Below are positions 50,877-60,845 of a stretch of DNA of 64,000 nt, in pieces. The notes beneath the pieces were generated by a model. The model saw only the letters and a list, made by a program, of their open reading frames with translations. It was not told where the DNA came from and made no database searches. Each line of letters starts with the position of its first letter. Positions within the stretch are counted from its first letter, which is position 1. The position numbers and the translations under genes were made by a program. The stretch comes from Alteromonas oceanisediminis (GTDB lineage: Bacteria; Pseudomonadota; Gammaproteobacteria; Enterobacterales; Alteromonadaceae), in assembly GCF_018474025.1 (NCBI RefSeq), contig NZ_JAHCTA010000003.1, forward strand, positions 248,001-312,000, read 5' to 3'.

Positions 50877-51608
50877 TTACACCCCAGTTGCTTGGCTTGC
50901 CCTCTCGGTTGTTGAATGGCTCAGCGCATCTGACTGCACTTTGTCGTGACAACTTCTTAGCAGAGTAACAAATTCACTCACAGGTCGGTCAAGTTCTGCG
51001 GCAGCAATATAAAGATCGTAGCCTAGCCGCTCACGCAACCGCTGGGTACGGTTCGCAAACATCGCTTGTACACCCCGCAACACCTGACCACTAGGTAACT
51101 TATATTTGTCGTCTTCGAGTAAATCAGAACCGGCACAGGTGCCCGTCGTACAATTGTCATCAGGGTTTTGTAGCAACAATGGGCGTTGCTCCATCAATAT
51201 GTTGGTGGCAAGGCGTGGTGAAATTGACATGACCACGGGTTCAACGTCTTTTAGCCGAATTCCCACCATTTCCAGATCTTTAAGTTCTATTCCACGGGTC
51301 ACACGCGGCGCATCAATGCGCTGAATATTATCCCAATCGACTTGCCATTGCCCGTTACGATGAAAATAGCATATGCCCTGTGGCGTGAGCTCAATACTGA
51401 AATTGGGCTCACGGATTTTAAACCAGCCCATCACAAGGCCAACAATACCGGCACTGGCAATAAATACGCCGGCAAGAAACAACACGGCAGGTAACACCGT
51501 CATAACAAAAAATGATAAAAGCAACAGGCCGCAACCAATCAGAACGGTGGTGATCCCGTTGCGTTTAGAAGACGCTCGAATGGTAATACTCTGTTCACTG
51601 CCAGACAT
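50877..51608 (-). CDS. DUF2982 membrane protein
   Basis: A 243-residue protein with two adjacent N-terminal TM helices (about 19-40 and 42-65) and a cytoplasmic domain beginning FSIELTPQGICYFHRNGQWQVDWDNIQRIDAPR, a PH-like layout. It resembles DUF2982 proteins of Shewanella and Alteromonas. Its start is embedded in the end of a 40-codon upstream ORF. Function unknown. Confidence 0.75.
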   Translation of the reverse strand: MSGSEQSITIRASSKRNGITTVLIGCGLLLLSFFVMTVLPAVLFLAGVFIASAGIVGLVMGWFKIREPNFSIELTPQGICYFHRNGQWQVDWDNIQRIDAPRVTRGIELKDLEMVGIRLKDVEPVVMSISPRLATNILMEQRPLLLQNPDDNCTTGTCAGSDLLEDDKYKLPSGQVLRGVQAMFANRTQRLRERLGYDLYIAAAELDRPVSEFVTLLRSCHDKVQSDALSHSTTERASQATGV

Positions 51609-51717
51609 ACAAATACACCACCATCATGATAATTCCCCACAGCGCAATGTAACGCCAGCGTAAACACGTTTTACAGGATGTTCGCCACCCTGATTGAGCC
51701 TTTTTTTTGGCGGGCAT
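51595..51717 (-). CDS. 40-residue predicted membrane peptide overlapping DUF2982
   Basis: A short ORF with a strong ribosome site (GAGGT, three bases before ATG). The product has a basic head MPAKKKAQSGWR, a Cys pair SCKTC, and one TM helix RYIALWGIIMMVVYLYVWQ. It overlaps the DUF2982 start by 14 bases, so translational coupling is expected. No family recognised. The ribosome site, sensible topology and tight coupling support a real gene. Confidence 0.6.
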   Translation of the reverse strand: MPAKKKAQSGWRTSCKTCLRWRYIALWGIIMMVVYLYVWQ

Positions 51718-51811
51718 GCTACCTCGTTGTCGTTGTGCACATCAAGGCACGTTGACCTAGCAACAACGTTACCTCACTTCAGTACGCTGCTGCAATCGGA
51801 ACGGTTTATCG

Positions 51812-54800
51812 CTACACGGAAATTTGAGGATTAACGGATGTTGCTGGCTGCTCCTGCCGCGCGCGTCGAGCCGAGCGACGTCGACACAGCCATGCCACCA
51901 ATGATGGCGTAAACAATAGCGACAGGATCACAGAAAACCCAACGCCTCCGGCCAATACCACGGCCAGTGGTGGCCAAAAAGACCCTTCACTGAATAACAG
52001 CAAAGGTATCAGGCCGCCAATGGTTGTGAATGTTGTCGATAAGATATGCCGGCTGCAGCTCATGGTTTCATGCATGATAGCATCGGTTTTACCGGCTTTA
52101 GCATCAGCATTGGCATTGATTGCAGCGATGACCACGATGGAGCCATTGATCGCCACGCCAATAAGCCCAGCACAGCCAAGCAGCGGATTGAAACCAACGG
52201 GCAATCCAGAAATCCACAGGCTGAAAAAACCAAGCCCGACTGACAGCATTGCCACAATGGCAATAACGCCAGCCATACGCACGCTGTTGAAGGTCAGAAT
52301 GAGGGTTGTGATCATCAGTACCAGCAACACTGGCGCATAAGTGCCAAGTTGCCCCACCGCCTGCGCCTGCTCATCAGCATCCCCGGCCATTTTCAGGCGG
52401 TAGCCCTGTGGCAAGGTTATAGCGCCATTTAACAGTAAATCGCGCAGTTGATTTGACACATCAATGGCCGGTACATTCGGCAGTAAAAATGCCTGTACAC
52501 GATTAAGTCGCTCACCATTTTTCCGGGTGATCCCAGAAATCGTTGCGTGCAGTGCGAAATCGCCCATCGCGGCAACGGTTGTTGACTGTCCCTGCTGCGT
52601 CAGAGCGGCACTGTTGAGGGGCTGATTAGCGACATCGATAATGGAACTGCGTAAGTTGTCGCCGATACGCACCCTGACAGGTATATCTTCAGTCCCTTCA
52701 AGCACACTGCCACCGCTTTGACCACGCAGCGCGGTCTGTAATTGGTTGGCGATAGACGTGAGTGACAACGCAGCCATTTCTGAGACATCGCGCTCAGCAT
52801 TCAACCGAAACTCCGGTTCAGCCTGCGTAATAGAGGCGATGGATTGAGTAATGCCTGGCACCTTCGTCATCGCAAGCCGCACTTGCATGCCTAGTTCATT
52901 TAACGTTTCCAAATCAGGGCCAAAAATATCCACTTCAATGGGTGCTGCAATGGGAGGGCCTTGTCCAAACGCGCGCACCACAATCTGCGCTTGAGGAAAC
53001 GCATCGCTGAGGCTTATTTGTAATTCGCCAATCATTTGCGCTGCATCGCTAATAGAATCAACCGTGACTACGGCGTTGGCAAAGCTGGGCGTATTGTCAC
53101 GCGTCATCACCTGATTGTAGTACACCGAAGGCGCTGAGCCTCCTACCAACCAAGTGACCTGTTCGACGCTGTTATGGCGACGTAATTTTTCATCGATTTG
53201 TAAAGCCACTGACTCGGTATTGGTAATTCCGGTTCCGTCAGCGGTCCACACGTATATCTCAAACTGGTCCCGATCGGCACTGGGGAAAAACACATTCGCC
53301 AGTTGAGCGGATAAGACAAATCCACTTACACAAAACAACACAACCGCAGGGAGTACACGAACCGGATGCTCAATGGCACTTCGTAACAGCGCTTTGAAGG
53401 CAGTACTCACCGAAGGCAATTGCAAACCACCTCGATACCACGCTCGCTCAGGGCTGGCGTCACGCGAGAGGTATCGTGCGGCAAGTGCCGCTATGAGGGT
53501 GAGCGAAATAAATAGCGAACCGACTAAGGCCATGACCACACTGATGGCAATCCCGCCAATAAAGTCACCGATATTACCATTCAGTAAAAATACGGGCATG
53601 AAACCTAAAATGGTCGTCAGTGTGGATGCTAACAAGGGAGCGAACAAATGCCGGATTGTTTTTTCAAGCGCTTGCAACCGAGAGAGCGCGGGGTCTTGTA
53701 AGTTCAGACGCGTCTCATCGGTGATGACGATGGCATTGTCTATCAGCAAGCCAATGGCGATGATAATGCCAAAAATGGACATCTGATGAATTTGCTCCCC
53801 ATAAAAACTCAGGGAAAAAAGAGCAAAAGCGGCGCACAGAGGTAACGCGAGTCCAACAATGATGGAAGCTCGCAATCCCATGAAAACCAGTACCACAAAC
53901 ATCACGACTGCACAGCCCATCAACAAGTTCTGTGACAACTCAGACAAGCGTTGCTCGGTGTACACATTTTGTTCAAACACCAATTCAGTCGACAACGACC
54001 CTGCAAATTCCTGTTGAAAATCAGTCGCTACCTGTTTGATCGCGCCGGTCCACTGGTCAACTCGCACCGTGGTTTGCATGCGGGCGGCAACGAAAATGAC
54101 TTGTTCACCGTTGACATAACCAATATCGTTCATTGGTTGTTGAAAACGCCGATCGATAGTTGCAATATCGCCTAGCCGGAGCAATAAACCTTGCTGATTG
54201 ACCAAGGGTATAGCGCGGATCATATCGAGTCCCGCTAAGGGCTCGGCCACTTGAAGGCGAATATTTTGTCGTTCGGTGTACACCACGCCCGCAGGCAGCT
54301 TAGGGTCGGCTGCAGTGATTGCTCGGCTCACATCATTGATGGTTAACCCGGTCGCACTGAGCTTTTGAGGGTCGATGCTGACGACAAACTCCTCACTGGG
54401 CTCACCGTAGATGCGCACCAACTCGGTACCTGCAACATTACGCAAGCGATCCGCCAGCTCACTGCTTAAACGAGACACCATAGTGAGTGAGGTGGTTTCG
54501 GGAAAAGCAGGTTTTACCGCGTAAAGCACGGTAAACGCGGTAGCGCCGCGCTTTTCATCCAGAATCGGATCGCCCGAACCCGCAGGGAATCGATGCGAGA
54601 CCTCGGAAATCGCATCACGGATTTCGGAAAAAAGTTGTTCATTACTGTTATTGTCGACCCAATCCTGCAACTCGACAGCAATGACCGAGATTTCACTACG
54701 TGATGTCGACTCAATTTCTTTGATCTCATAGATTTCACGCAGTCTATCCTCAATCACATCGGTTACCAGCGCTTCTACGCGCTCGGCTGATGCGCCCGGA

Positions 54801-54958
54801 TACGGGGTCAGTATCAGCATATTGCGCGTATCGATGCGAGGGTCTTCAAGACGAGGCAGGGTCGTCAATGCAGAGTAACCTGCCACCAGAATGATAACGA
54901 GGCCAAGAACCAGCAGGTGTCCACGACGGAAAAATAGCGTGTACCACGGTGACTTCAT
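51812..54958 (-). CDS. RND efflux transporter permease
   Basis: A 1048-residue inner-membrane proton-driven pump of the AcrB/HAE family. It begins MKSPWYTLFFRRGHLLVLGL with TM1; the porter domain start TPYPGASAERVEALV is typical. TM4 carries GLLIDNAIVITDE, with one of the two usual acidic proton-relay residues. Twelve TM helices in two halves are discernible. The adaptor gene lies two bases upstream. No outer-membrane channel gene is present, so it presumably uses a TolC encoded elsewhere. Substrate is not predictable. Confidence 0.92.
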   Translation of the reverse strand: MKSPWYTLFFRRGHLLVLGLVIILVAGYSALTTLPRLEDPRIDTRNMLILTPYPGASAERVEALVTDVIEDRLREIYEIKEIESTSRSEISVIAVELQDWVDNNSNEQLFSEIRDAISEVSHRFPAGSGDPILDEKRGATAFTVLYAVKPAFPETTSLTMVSRLSSELADRLRNVAGTELVRIYGEPSEEFVVSIDPQKLSATGLTINDVSRAITAADPKLPAGVVYTERQNIRLQVAEPLAGLDMIRAIPLVNQQGLLLRLGDIATIDRRFQQPMNDIGYVNGEQVIFVAARMQTTVRVDQWTGAIKQVATDFQQEFAGSLSTELVFEQNVYTEQRLSELSQNLLMGCAVVMFVVLVFMGLRASIIVGLALPLCAAFALFSLSFYGEQIHQMSIFGIIIAIGLLIDNAIVITDETRLNLQDPALSRLQALEKTIRHLFAPLLASTLTTILGFMPVFLLNGNIGDFIGGIAISVVMALVGSLFISLTLIAALAARYLSRDASPERAWYRGGLQLPSVSTAFKALLRSAIEHPVRVLPAVVLFCVSGFVLSAQLANVFFPSADRDQFEIYVWTADGTGITNTESVALQIDEKLRRHNSVEQVTWLVGGSAPSVYYNQVMTRDNTPSFANAVVTVDSISDAAQMIGELQISLSDAFPQAQIVVRAFGQGPPIAAPIEVDIFGPDLETLNELGMQVRLAMTKVPGITQSIASITQAEPEFRLNAERDVSEMAALSLTSIANQLQTALRGQSGGSVLEGTEDIPVRVRIGDNLRSSIIDVANQPLNSAALTQQGQSTTVAAMGDFALHATISGITRKNGERLNRVQAFLLPNVPAIDVSNQLRDLLLNGAITLPQGYRLKMAGDADEQAQAVGQLGTYAPVLLVLMITTLILTFNSVRMAGVIAIVAMLSVGLGFFSLWISGLPVGFNPLLGCAGLIGVAINGSIVVIAAINANADAKAGKTDAIMHETMSCSRHILSTTFTTIGGLIPLLLFSEGSFWPPLAVVLAGGVGFSVILSLLFTPSLVAWLCRRRSARRARQEQPATSVNPQISV

Positions 54959-54960
54959 GC

Positions 54961-56118
54961 TTAATCGCGCCCCGCGACATCAGTTTCACTGACGCGTGTC
55001 ACTGCCACAGCCTGACCCGGCGCTAGACGGTGAGTCCCTGAAACTACCACCAGCATCTCTGGTGCAATAGCACCGCGTATGAATGCAAACTGCCCGTCAC
55101 TGTACAAAACTTCAACGCTACGGGCTGTAACCGTACTTTGCCCGTCCTGACTGACGGAATAGATATTCCACAGGCCGCGTAATCCATGGCTTAGTGCCCC
55201 GACTGGCACCCAGGCACCTGACTCTCTTACCTCGACCTTTACATCCAGCGATAAAAGATCGCCCGGCAATACATCAACCGTCGCAGCATCGGTCAATTCG
55301 AAAACAGCATCCACAGTCCGCGTCGATAAACGGCGCAGCTTACCAATCGCCTTAAGCACCGCAGTGAAATGGGTTGAGCCATCCTTAAGTACATAGGTTT
55401 CGCCCACGCTCACCTGGCTAATCAATTGCGCCGGCATCGGTATGCGTACATCCCTCGCCGTGGTAGCGAACAACTCAAACACTGGCTGCCCCTGACTGAC
55501 AACAGTACCCTGATCAACAAATCGCGAGGTGATTTCACCATCAAACGGCGCAGTCAATGTCGACTTGGCAATATTAACGTTAACCGTATTGAGGTTTGCT
55601 GTTGCCTCTCGTACCGCCGCACGCGCCACGTCCAACGTTTGTTTTGCTTCATCCAGACGCTGTTGAGATTCCAGCTTGCTTTGCACCAACCCTCTGATGC
55701 GCTCAAAAGAAGACTGCGCCAGCGTTTGTTGTGCCTGCGCTCGCGTCACACTCGCTGCGGCTTGTTCGCGTTGGCTGTTGAGAATATCTTGATCCAGCGA
55801 AGCCAATATCTGGCCCTGCTTCACTACCGCACCATCGTCTACATGGACTTTGTTGACTAATCCGGCTCGCTCAAATCCTAGTTGCGCCGTGTTGCTGGAT
55901 TCGACCCGCCCAACCACTCGCTGAATTTTTTCAAATTGCTGCTGCCATACTAACGTGGCGGCTTCCACTGTCGGCGGTGATGCCTGTGGTGCGTCACTTT
56001 GCGCCTTGCCGTAGCCTGCAAAAAAGAGCAGCACAACCAGCCCCGAAAAGCACACTGCCACGAGAGTGAACAATGCCTTGTGCGCACCAGACCGATGATC
56101 ACTCATAAACAAACCCAT
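54961..56118 (-). CDS. RND periplasmic adaptor (membrane fusion protein)
   Basis: A 385-residue adaptor with an N-terminal signal anchor at about 14-37. First lipoyl half NKVHVDDGAVVKQGQILASLD, an alpha-helical hairpin (residues about 115-180, Gln/Ala-rich), second lipoyl half STLTAPFDGEITSRFVDQGTVVSQGQPVFEL, and beta-barrel plus membrane-proximal domains. Works with the adjacent permease. An ATG four codons downstream (56106) is an alternative start. Confidence 0.9.
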   Translation of the reverse strand: MGLFMSDHRSGAHKALFTLVAVCFSGLVVLLFFAGYGKAQSDAPQASPPTVEAATLVWQQQFEKIQRVVGRVESSNTAQLGFERAGLVNKVHVDDGAVVKQGQILASLDQDILNSQREQAAASVTRAQAQQTLAQSSFERIRGLVQSKLESQQRLDEAKQTLDVARAAVREATANLNTVNVNIAKSTLTAPFDGEITSRFVDQGTVVSQGQPVFELFATTARDVRIPMPAQLISQVSVGETYVLKDGSTHFTAVLKAIGKLRRLSTRTVDAVFELTDAATVDVLPGDLLSLDVKVEVRESGAWVPVGALSHGLRGLWNIYSVSQDGQSTVTARSVEVLYSDGQFAFIRGAIAPEMLVVVSGTHRLAPGQAVAVTRVSETDVAGRD

Positions 56119-56439
56119 TTTTTAACCATGTACGCCTTAACATTACTAGACCGACTAGTTCGATAATGCAAAGGGTAGTTTAAATATACTAGACTGTCCA
56201 GTATGATAATGAGAATTCATCAGTTTGTCATGATTGGAACGTACAGCGTCTACAACCCCAAATAGCCCATTATTTGAGCAAAAAAGACTCAAAAGCAACC
56301 CTGTTGCCATTGAACATAACAGCAATTTCAGTGGCGACTGTCTCAGAGATTAGCGCATGTTGATCTTTGCCAACAAATCGCGCCGCAAACCTGTTCTTTT
56401 GTTATCATACCATTGGGTTAAAGCTTAGTTCGGGCAGTT
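56119..56439. other. Divergent region between the RND operon and pyrB
   Basis: 321 non-coding bases. The RND-proximal third holds two operator palindromes (56145-56159 and 56186-56204). At 56358-56370 there is a 13-base match to an arm of the 16226-16483 element. I see no pyrimidine attenuator (no leader peptide with a U-rich stem) and no clear promoter for pyrB. Confidence 0.45.
56145..56204 (-). promoter_or_regulatory. Two related operator palindromes before the RND operon
   Basis: Site 1, ACTAG-ACCGA-CTAGT (56145-56159). Site 2, ATACTAGACTGTCCAGTAT (56186-56204), a 19-base dyad with one mismatched pair. Their shared 15-base core is ACTAGACYGWCYAGT and their centres are 43 bases apart. On the minus strand TTGCAT-N17-TAGTAA places site 1 within a weak promoter. 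This is the usual layout for TetR-type control of RND pumps; no tetR-like gene is in the window. Confidence 0.6.
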
Positions 56440-57453
56440 ATGAATTCATTCACAGGGCAACACATACTTTCGGTCAATCAATTCGACCGCGACGCGATTT
56501 TACGTATTTTCAGCGTCGCTGATGCGATGCAGCCCTACGCGTTAAGGCAAAAGCGCACGACCGTGCTGGATGGCGCCATTTTAGGTAATTTGTTTTTCGA
56601 AGCCAGTACGCGCACGCGGGTGAGCTTCGGCACTGCATTTAATCTGCTGGGCGGTGAAGTCAGGGAAACCACCGGCATGAGCTCGTCGGCTTTAGCGAAA
56701 GGTGAATCACTTTATGACACGGCGCGAGTGCTGAGCGGGTATTCAGATATCATCACTATGCGTCATCCGCAAGCTGGCTCTGTGGCTGAGTTTGCGGAAG
56801 GGAGCCGTGTCCCCGTGATCAATGGCGGTGATGGTGCAAATGAGCACCCTACCCAAGCGCTGCTTGATCTTTATACCATTGACAAAGAACAGCGCTCATT
56901 AGGCAATCAAATTGACGGCTTACATATTGCCATGATTGGCGATTTAAAACATGGGCGCACGGTTCACTCCCTGTCAAAGTTACTGTCATTGTTCGACAAT
57001 ATCCAATTCACGCTCATCTCCCCTCCAGAGCTTGCCATGCCAGACAGTGTCGTGTCTGTGATGGAAAACCATGGTCACCGAGTCACCATCACTGACCAGC
57101 TGTCTGGGAGTGTCAGCGCTGATATTTGCTATCAGACCCGCATTCAGGAAGAACGCTTCGCCTCTCAGGAAGAAGCCAATCGCTACCGCGGGCGATTCCG
57201 CTTGAATAATGAAATCTACACTAAACACTTCAAATCCAATACAGTCATTATGCATCCGCTACCGCGTGATTCACGCGCAGAAGCGAATGAATTGGACAAC
57301 GATTTGAACCTAAATCCGAATCTCGCCATATTCAGACAAACCGACAACGGCGTGCTCGTGCGTATGGCGTTGTTCGCTTTGACGCTTGGCGTTGACAATA
57401 TCATCAGTCACTACGATCGCGATGTCGTGTGGCACAGCAATAAGAGACTCTAA
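56440..57453 (+). CDS. pyrB: Aspartate carbamoyltransferase catalytic subunit
   Basis: Commits carbamoyl phosphate to pyrimidine synthesis. The 337 residues contain the phosphate loop [27 protein letters not shown], and [16 protein letters not shown]. Slightly longer than E. coli PyrB (311). No pyrI regulatory gene follows, so the CTP-sensing holoenzyme of enterics is not implied. hemL starts four bases after the stop. Confidence 0.95.
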   Translation: MNSFTGQHILSVNQFDRDAILRIFSVADAMQPYALRQKRTTVLDGAILGNLFFEASTRTRVSFGTAFNLLGGEVRETTGMSSSALAKGESLYDTARVLSGYSDIITMRHPQAGSVAEFAEGSRVPVINGGDGANEHPTQALLDLYTIDKEQRSLGNQIDGLHIAMIGDLKHGRTVHSLSKLLSLFDNIQFTLISPPELAMPDSVVSVMENHGHRVTITDQLSGSVSADICYQTRIQEERFASQEEANRYRGRFRLNNEIYTKHFKSNTVIMHPLPRDSRAEANELDNDLNLNPNLAIFRQTDNGVLVRMALFALTLGVDNIISHYDRDVVWHSNKRL

Positions 57454-57457
57454 TTTT

Positions 57458-58753
57458 ATGCAACAATCTGAAGCCCTTTTCGCCCGCGCTCAAAAAACCA
57501 TACCCGGTGGTGTTAACTCTCCGGTTCGGGCCTTCAAGGCGGTAGGCGGCACGCCGCGCTTTATTGTCAAAGCTGACGGCCCTTATATTTATGATGTTGA
57601 TGGCAATCGGTACATTGACTACATTCAGTCTTGGGGGCCGATGGTGTTAGGCCATAACAACGCGAAAATACGTGAAGCGGTGATTGAGGCCTCTCACAGC
57701 GGACTCAGTTTCGGTGCCCCAACAGAAGCCGAGATCCTTATGGCCGAGCTGGTTACCAGTATGGTACCGTCGATGGAAATGGTGCGCATGGTTAATTCTG
57801 GCACCGAAGCCACTATGTCAGCGATTCGACTGGCGCGCGGCTACACCAATCGGAACAAAACGCTCAAATTTGAAGGCTGTTATCACGGCCATGCCGACGC
57901 GTTACTGGTCAAGGCTGGCTCTGGTGCGCTAACACTGGGTGTGCCCAGTTCGCCCGGTGTACCAGAAGACTTTGCGAAACACACGCTCACCGTTGAGTTC
58001 AATAATCTAGACAGTGTTGCTCAAGCGTTTGAACAACATGGCGATGATATTGCGTGTATTATCGTAGAACCCGTCGCGGGAAATATGAACTGTATTCCCC
58101 CGGTAGAGGGGTTTCTCGAGGGGCTTCGTGCCATCTGCGATAAGTACGGTGCCGTGTTGATTTTTGATGAAGTAATGACCGGCTTTCGCGTCTCACGCGG
58201 CGGTGCGCAAGAGCGCTATGGCGTCATACCGGATCTGACTTGCTTGGGTAAAGTGATTGGCGGTGGTATGCCGGTTGGCGCTTTCGGAGGCAAACGAAAA
58301 ATTCTTGAGCATATCGCCCCGACTGGCCCTATTTATCAAGCAGGTACGCTTTCTGGCAATCCTGTGGCAATGGCCGCAGGGCTCGCCGCGCTTACGCAAA
58401 TTGGCGAGGAAGGTCTTTACGACAGTATTTTCAAAAACACAGAAATCCTAGCGAAAGGAATCACTGCTGCCGCTCACGCTCATGACATTCCAATGACCTA
58501 CAATGTTGCCGGAAGTATGTTCGGGATATTCTTTACTGAAGTTGAAAAAGTCACGAATTATCAACAGGCTATTCATTGTAATACCGCACAGTTCAATACC
58601 TTTTATCATGGCATGTTAGCAGAGGGCGTGTATCTCGCACCGGCCTCCTATGAAGCGGGGTTTGTTTCGAAACTTCATGACGAAGCGATTGTCGAACAAA
58701 CTATTGCCGCTGCCGACAAGGTGTTGAAAATGGTGGCAGCAAAGCATCTGTAG
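57458..58753 (+). CDS. hemL: Glutamate-1-semialdehyde 2,1-aminomutase
   Basis: PLP enzyme making 5-aminolevulinate for heme in the C5 pathway. Start chosen at [22 protein letters not shown] (57458), giving 431 residues; an upstream frame extension overlaps pyrB without similarity. PLP lysine in [36 protein letters not shown] and [16 protein letters not shown] are family motifs. Confidence 0.97.
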   Translation: MQQSEALFARAQKTIPGGVNSPVRAFKAVGGTPRFIVKADGPYIYDVDGNRYIDYIQSWGPMVLGHNNAKIREAVIEASHSGLSFGAPTEAEILMAELVTSMVPSMEMVRMVNSGTEATMSAIRLARGYTNRNKTLKFEGCYHGHADALLVKAGSGALTLGVPSSPGVPEDFAKHTLTVEFNNLDSVAQAFEQHGDDIACIIVEPVAGNMNCIPPVEGFLEGLRAICDKYGAVLIFDEVMTGFRVSRGGAQERYGVIPDLTCLGKVIGGGMPVGAFGGKRKILEHIAPTGPIYQAGTLSGNPVAMAAGLAALTQIGEEGLYDSIFKNTEILAKGITAAAHAHDIPMTYNVAGSMFGIFFTEVEKVTNYQQAIHCNTAQFNTFYHGMLAEGVYLAPASYEAGFVSKLHDEAIVEQTIAAADKVLKMVAAKHL

Positions 58754-58771
58754 CTATCGACGAGAACCTGA

Positions 58772-59863
58772 ATGAGCACCACATTATTGATAGTATTGCT
58801 CGCGCTGTATGGCGCAGCTCTTACCGCTGTCGTTTTTCGTCAGCGGGCTATCATGCGAAGGCGCGCTGAGCGAAGCGAAGCACGCCGTGCAGCCGATGCC
58901 CGTTCTATCAACAATACCAAACCGTTAACAGAGCTTGGTGCCGAACAAGTTCGTTTTCAGGAAAAGGCAGATGAAGCCTTACGCTTAACCCAAACATTTC
59001 AAAAGTTTGTGCCGCGACAGTTTGTTGAGCACTTTGCCAAGCACGGAGAAACCAGCTTAGAGCTCGGCCGGGCCGATGAAGACAATGTTGCGATTCTGTT
59101 TTGCGACATTCGCGGTTTTACGGGCTTATCTGAACGCATGCGCCCTCAGGAATTAATGAAGTTTCTCAATTCCTATTTTCTTCGCATGAACGACCCTATC
59201 CATCAAAACAATGGCTTTATCGACAAATTTATTGGCGATGCCATCATGGCGCTATTTGATCACCCCAATGGAACGGAATCCGCAAAAGCCAATGATGCGT
59301 TGAATGCTGCCGTGGATTTGCACCGAGCACTTGAGGTCTATAACGCACACCGTGCAAACAGCGGGTATCCGCCGATCAAGATTGGGGTTGGGGTGCACTA
59401 CGGTGCAGTGATCATCGGTACGGTAGGGTCTGATGATCGCATGGATACCACAGTGATCGGCGACAGCGTCAACATTGCTAACCGCTTGGAAGCACTCGCG
59501 CCTGTGTATCATGCTGACATTGTGGTTAGCGAACAACTGCTCAAGACCGCGGCCAACACGCGGGTGAAAGCGCGCGTACTGGATTGGGTTAAAGTCAAAG
59601 GCCGGCGTACGCCGCTTAAAATTTACGAAATTTGCAATCACTTGCCTGAAGCTCAACGCACGGCGAGAATGCACACATCACCTTTGATCGATGCGGCCAT
59701 TAGCGCACGGATTGAACAGCGCTGGGATGATGCCATCGCTGCAATTCAAAAAGCCATTGACATATTACCTGACGACCCGTTATTGCTTGACCACTTAAAA
59801 GTGTGCCAACAGCATCGCGACGCCATACTACCGGATAACTGGGACGGCGCACTCACGCACTAA
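58772..59863 (+). CDS. Class III adenylate/guanylate cyclase, membrane-anchored
   Basis: A 363-residue protein: one N-terminal TM helix (about 3-22), a short basic/coiled segment, and a class III cyclase homology domain. Metal-binding Asp residues are in LFCDIRGFTG and KFIGDAIMALF; the Lys before that second motif (IDKFIGD) is a purine-selecting position typical of adenylate cyclases; the transition-state Asn/Arg lie in VNIANRLEA. A tetratricopeptide-like tail (RWDDAIAAIQKAIDILPDDPLLL) ends the protein. Product is probably cAMP, not proven. Follows hemL by 18 bases. Confidence 0.88.
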   Translation: MSTTLLIVLLALYGAALTAVVFRQRAIMRRRAERSEARRAADARSINNTKPLTELGAEQVRFQEKADEALRLTQTFQKFVPRQFVEHFAKHGETSLELGRADEDNVAILFCDIRGFTGLSERMRPQELMKFLNSYFLRMNDPIHQNNGFIDKFIGDAIMALFDHPNGTESAKANDALNAAVDLHRALEVYNAHRANSGYPPIKIGVGVHYGAVIIGTVGSDDRMDTTVIGDSVNIANRLEALAPVYHADIVVSEQLLKTAANTRVKARVLDWVKVKGRRTPLKIYEICNHLPEAQRTARMHTSPLIDAAISARIEQRWDDAIAAIQKAIDILPDDPLLLDHLKVCQQHRDAILPDNWDGALTH

Positions 59864-59888
59864 TGCGTGCGTGTAAAAATCGCTCATA

Positions 59889-60839
59889 CTAACGCTCCAG
59901 TTCTGGCTGAGTCTTTATCGGTTTAAGAACGGCATGATTGCGAATGAAGTGAATAGAGGGTGCGAAAAAAGCAGCGCCTGTTTCCGCACTGACAAAATCA
60001 AGCAATCGGTCGTATTCGCCTGCATCATCTCCAAAGATGCGGCTATGCAGTAAGGTTTTGAACGCACTCGCACTGGAGGAAAAACTCACAAACATCAGTC
60101 CTTGCGAATGCATATCACCAAATGGCATGGATTGGTTAATCAAGGGCAGTGGTTCTCTGTCGGCGTCTGTCACACTCATTCTTACAAAGTGAGCGCTTGG
60201 ATTGCTTTCTGGGCTGTCAGTGTGATGTTCTCTGGTCACGCCCATCACCTGTTCCTGCTGCCTGTCAGTCAACGTACTCCAGCGACGAAGATCATGGCGA
60301 AAGCGTTGCACATGCACAAAGCTGCCTTGACAGAATTCCGGATCATCATCACCAATCAATGCCATACTTTGTTTTTTCATACCGCGGGGGTTATTCGGTG
60401 CGATAAGAAAACCGGTGAGATCGCGCCCATCCAAATAGCGGAAAGCATGCACATCATCGACCAGTTCCACGTGCAGTCGAAACAGATCCATTATCGCCAA
60501 ACCCAGTGCGTAGCAGATGTCTTGGCGGTCGGCGCGAATTTGAATAAACAAATCACAGGGAGTCGCCGGTGCACATCGGTCTTCGCACTGCATGTCAGGG
60601 AAAGGGTACAAATGTAGCGGGATCGCTTCTGGGTAGAGTTCTGGCCAATATTGTGTGCCTACCGCGATCACCCCGGTTACCATTGCCTCGTAATGCTCCT
60701 CATCGTAATGATCAAATAAAGCAAGCGTGCGCGCTAACTTCTCACGTATCGCTTGAGTATCGTCGTCTACTACATTCAGCAGTAAGTACTGGGCATGTAA
60801 ATTAGGTTCGGCGCAAATGCCTTTTTGCGGCTGTGTCAT
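59889..60839 (-). CDS. DyP/YfeX-type heme protein with altered distal pocket
   Basis: A 316-residue homologue of dye-decolorising peroxidases aligning end to end with E. coli YfeX: VAVGTQYW-like start, HAFRYLDGRDLTGF, GSFVHVQRFRHDL, VMGVTREHH, INQSMPFGD, GAAFFAPS. The proximal heme ligand is kept (His217 in SAHFVRMS). The catalytic distal Asp of the GFVDGTENP motif is Ile146 (GFLIAPNNP), and the distal Arg of IVRQS is Asn235 (LINQS). Heme binding is likely but normal peroxidase chemistry doubtful. It follows ggt by six bases. Alternatives: a heme carrier, a heme-sensing protein or an oxidase with a different mechanism. Confidence 0.83.
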   Translation of the reverse strand: MTQPQKGICAEPNLHAQYLLLNVVDDDTQAIREKLARTLALFDHYDEEHYEAMVTGVIAVGTQYWPELYPEAIPLHLYPFPDMQCEDRCAPATPCDLFIQIRADRQDICYALGLAIMDLFRLHVELVDDVHAFRYLDGRDLTGFLIAPNNPRGMKKQSMALIGDDDPEFCQGSFVHVQRFRHDLRRWSTLTDRQQEQVMGVTREHHTDSPESNPSAHFVRMSVTDADREPLPLINQSMPFGDMHSQGLMFVSFSSSASAFKTLLHSRIFGDDAGEYDRLLDFVSAETGAAFFAPSIHFIRNHAVLKPIKTQPELER

Positions 60840-60845
60840 GGTTGA

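Noticed and set aside
59854-59869. Hairpin CACGCA/TGCGTG between the cyclase and DyP-like genes
   Set aside because: Six pairs only, no T-tract, and its loop contains the cyclase stop codon; too weak to call a terminator.
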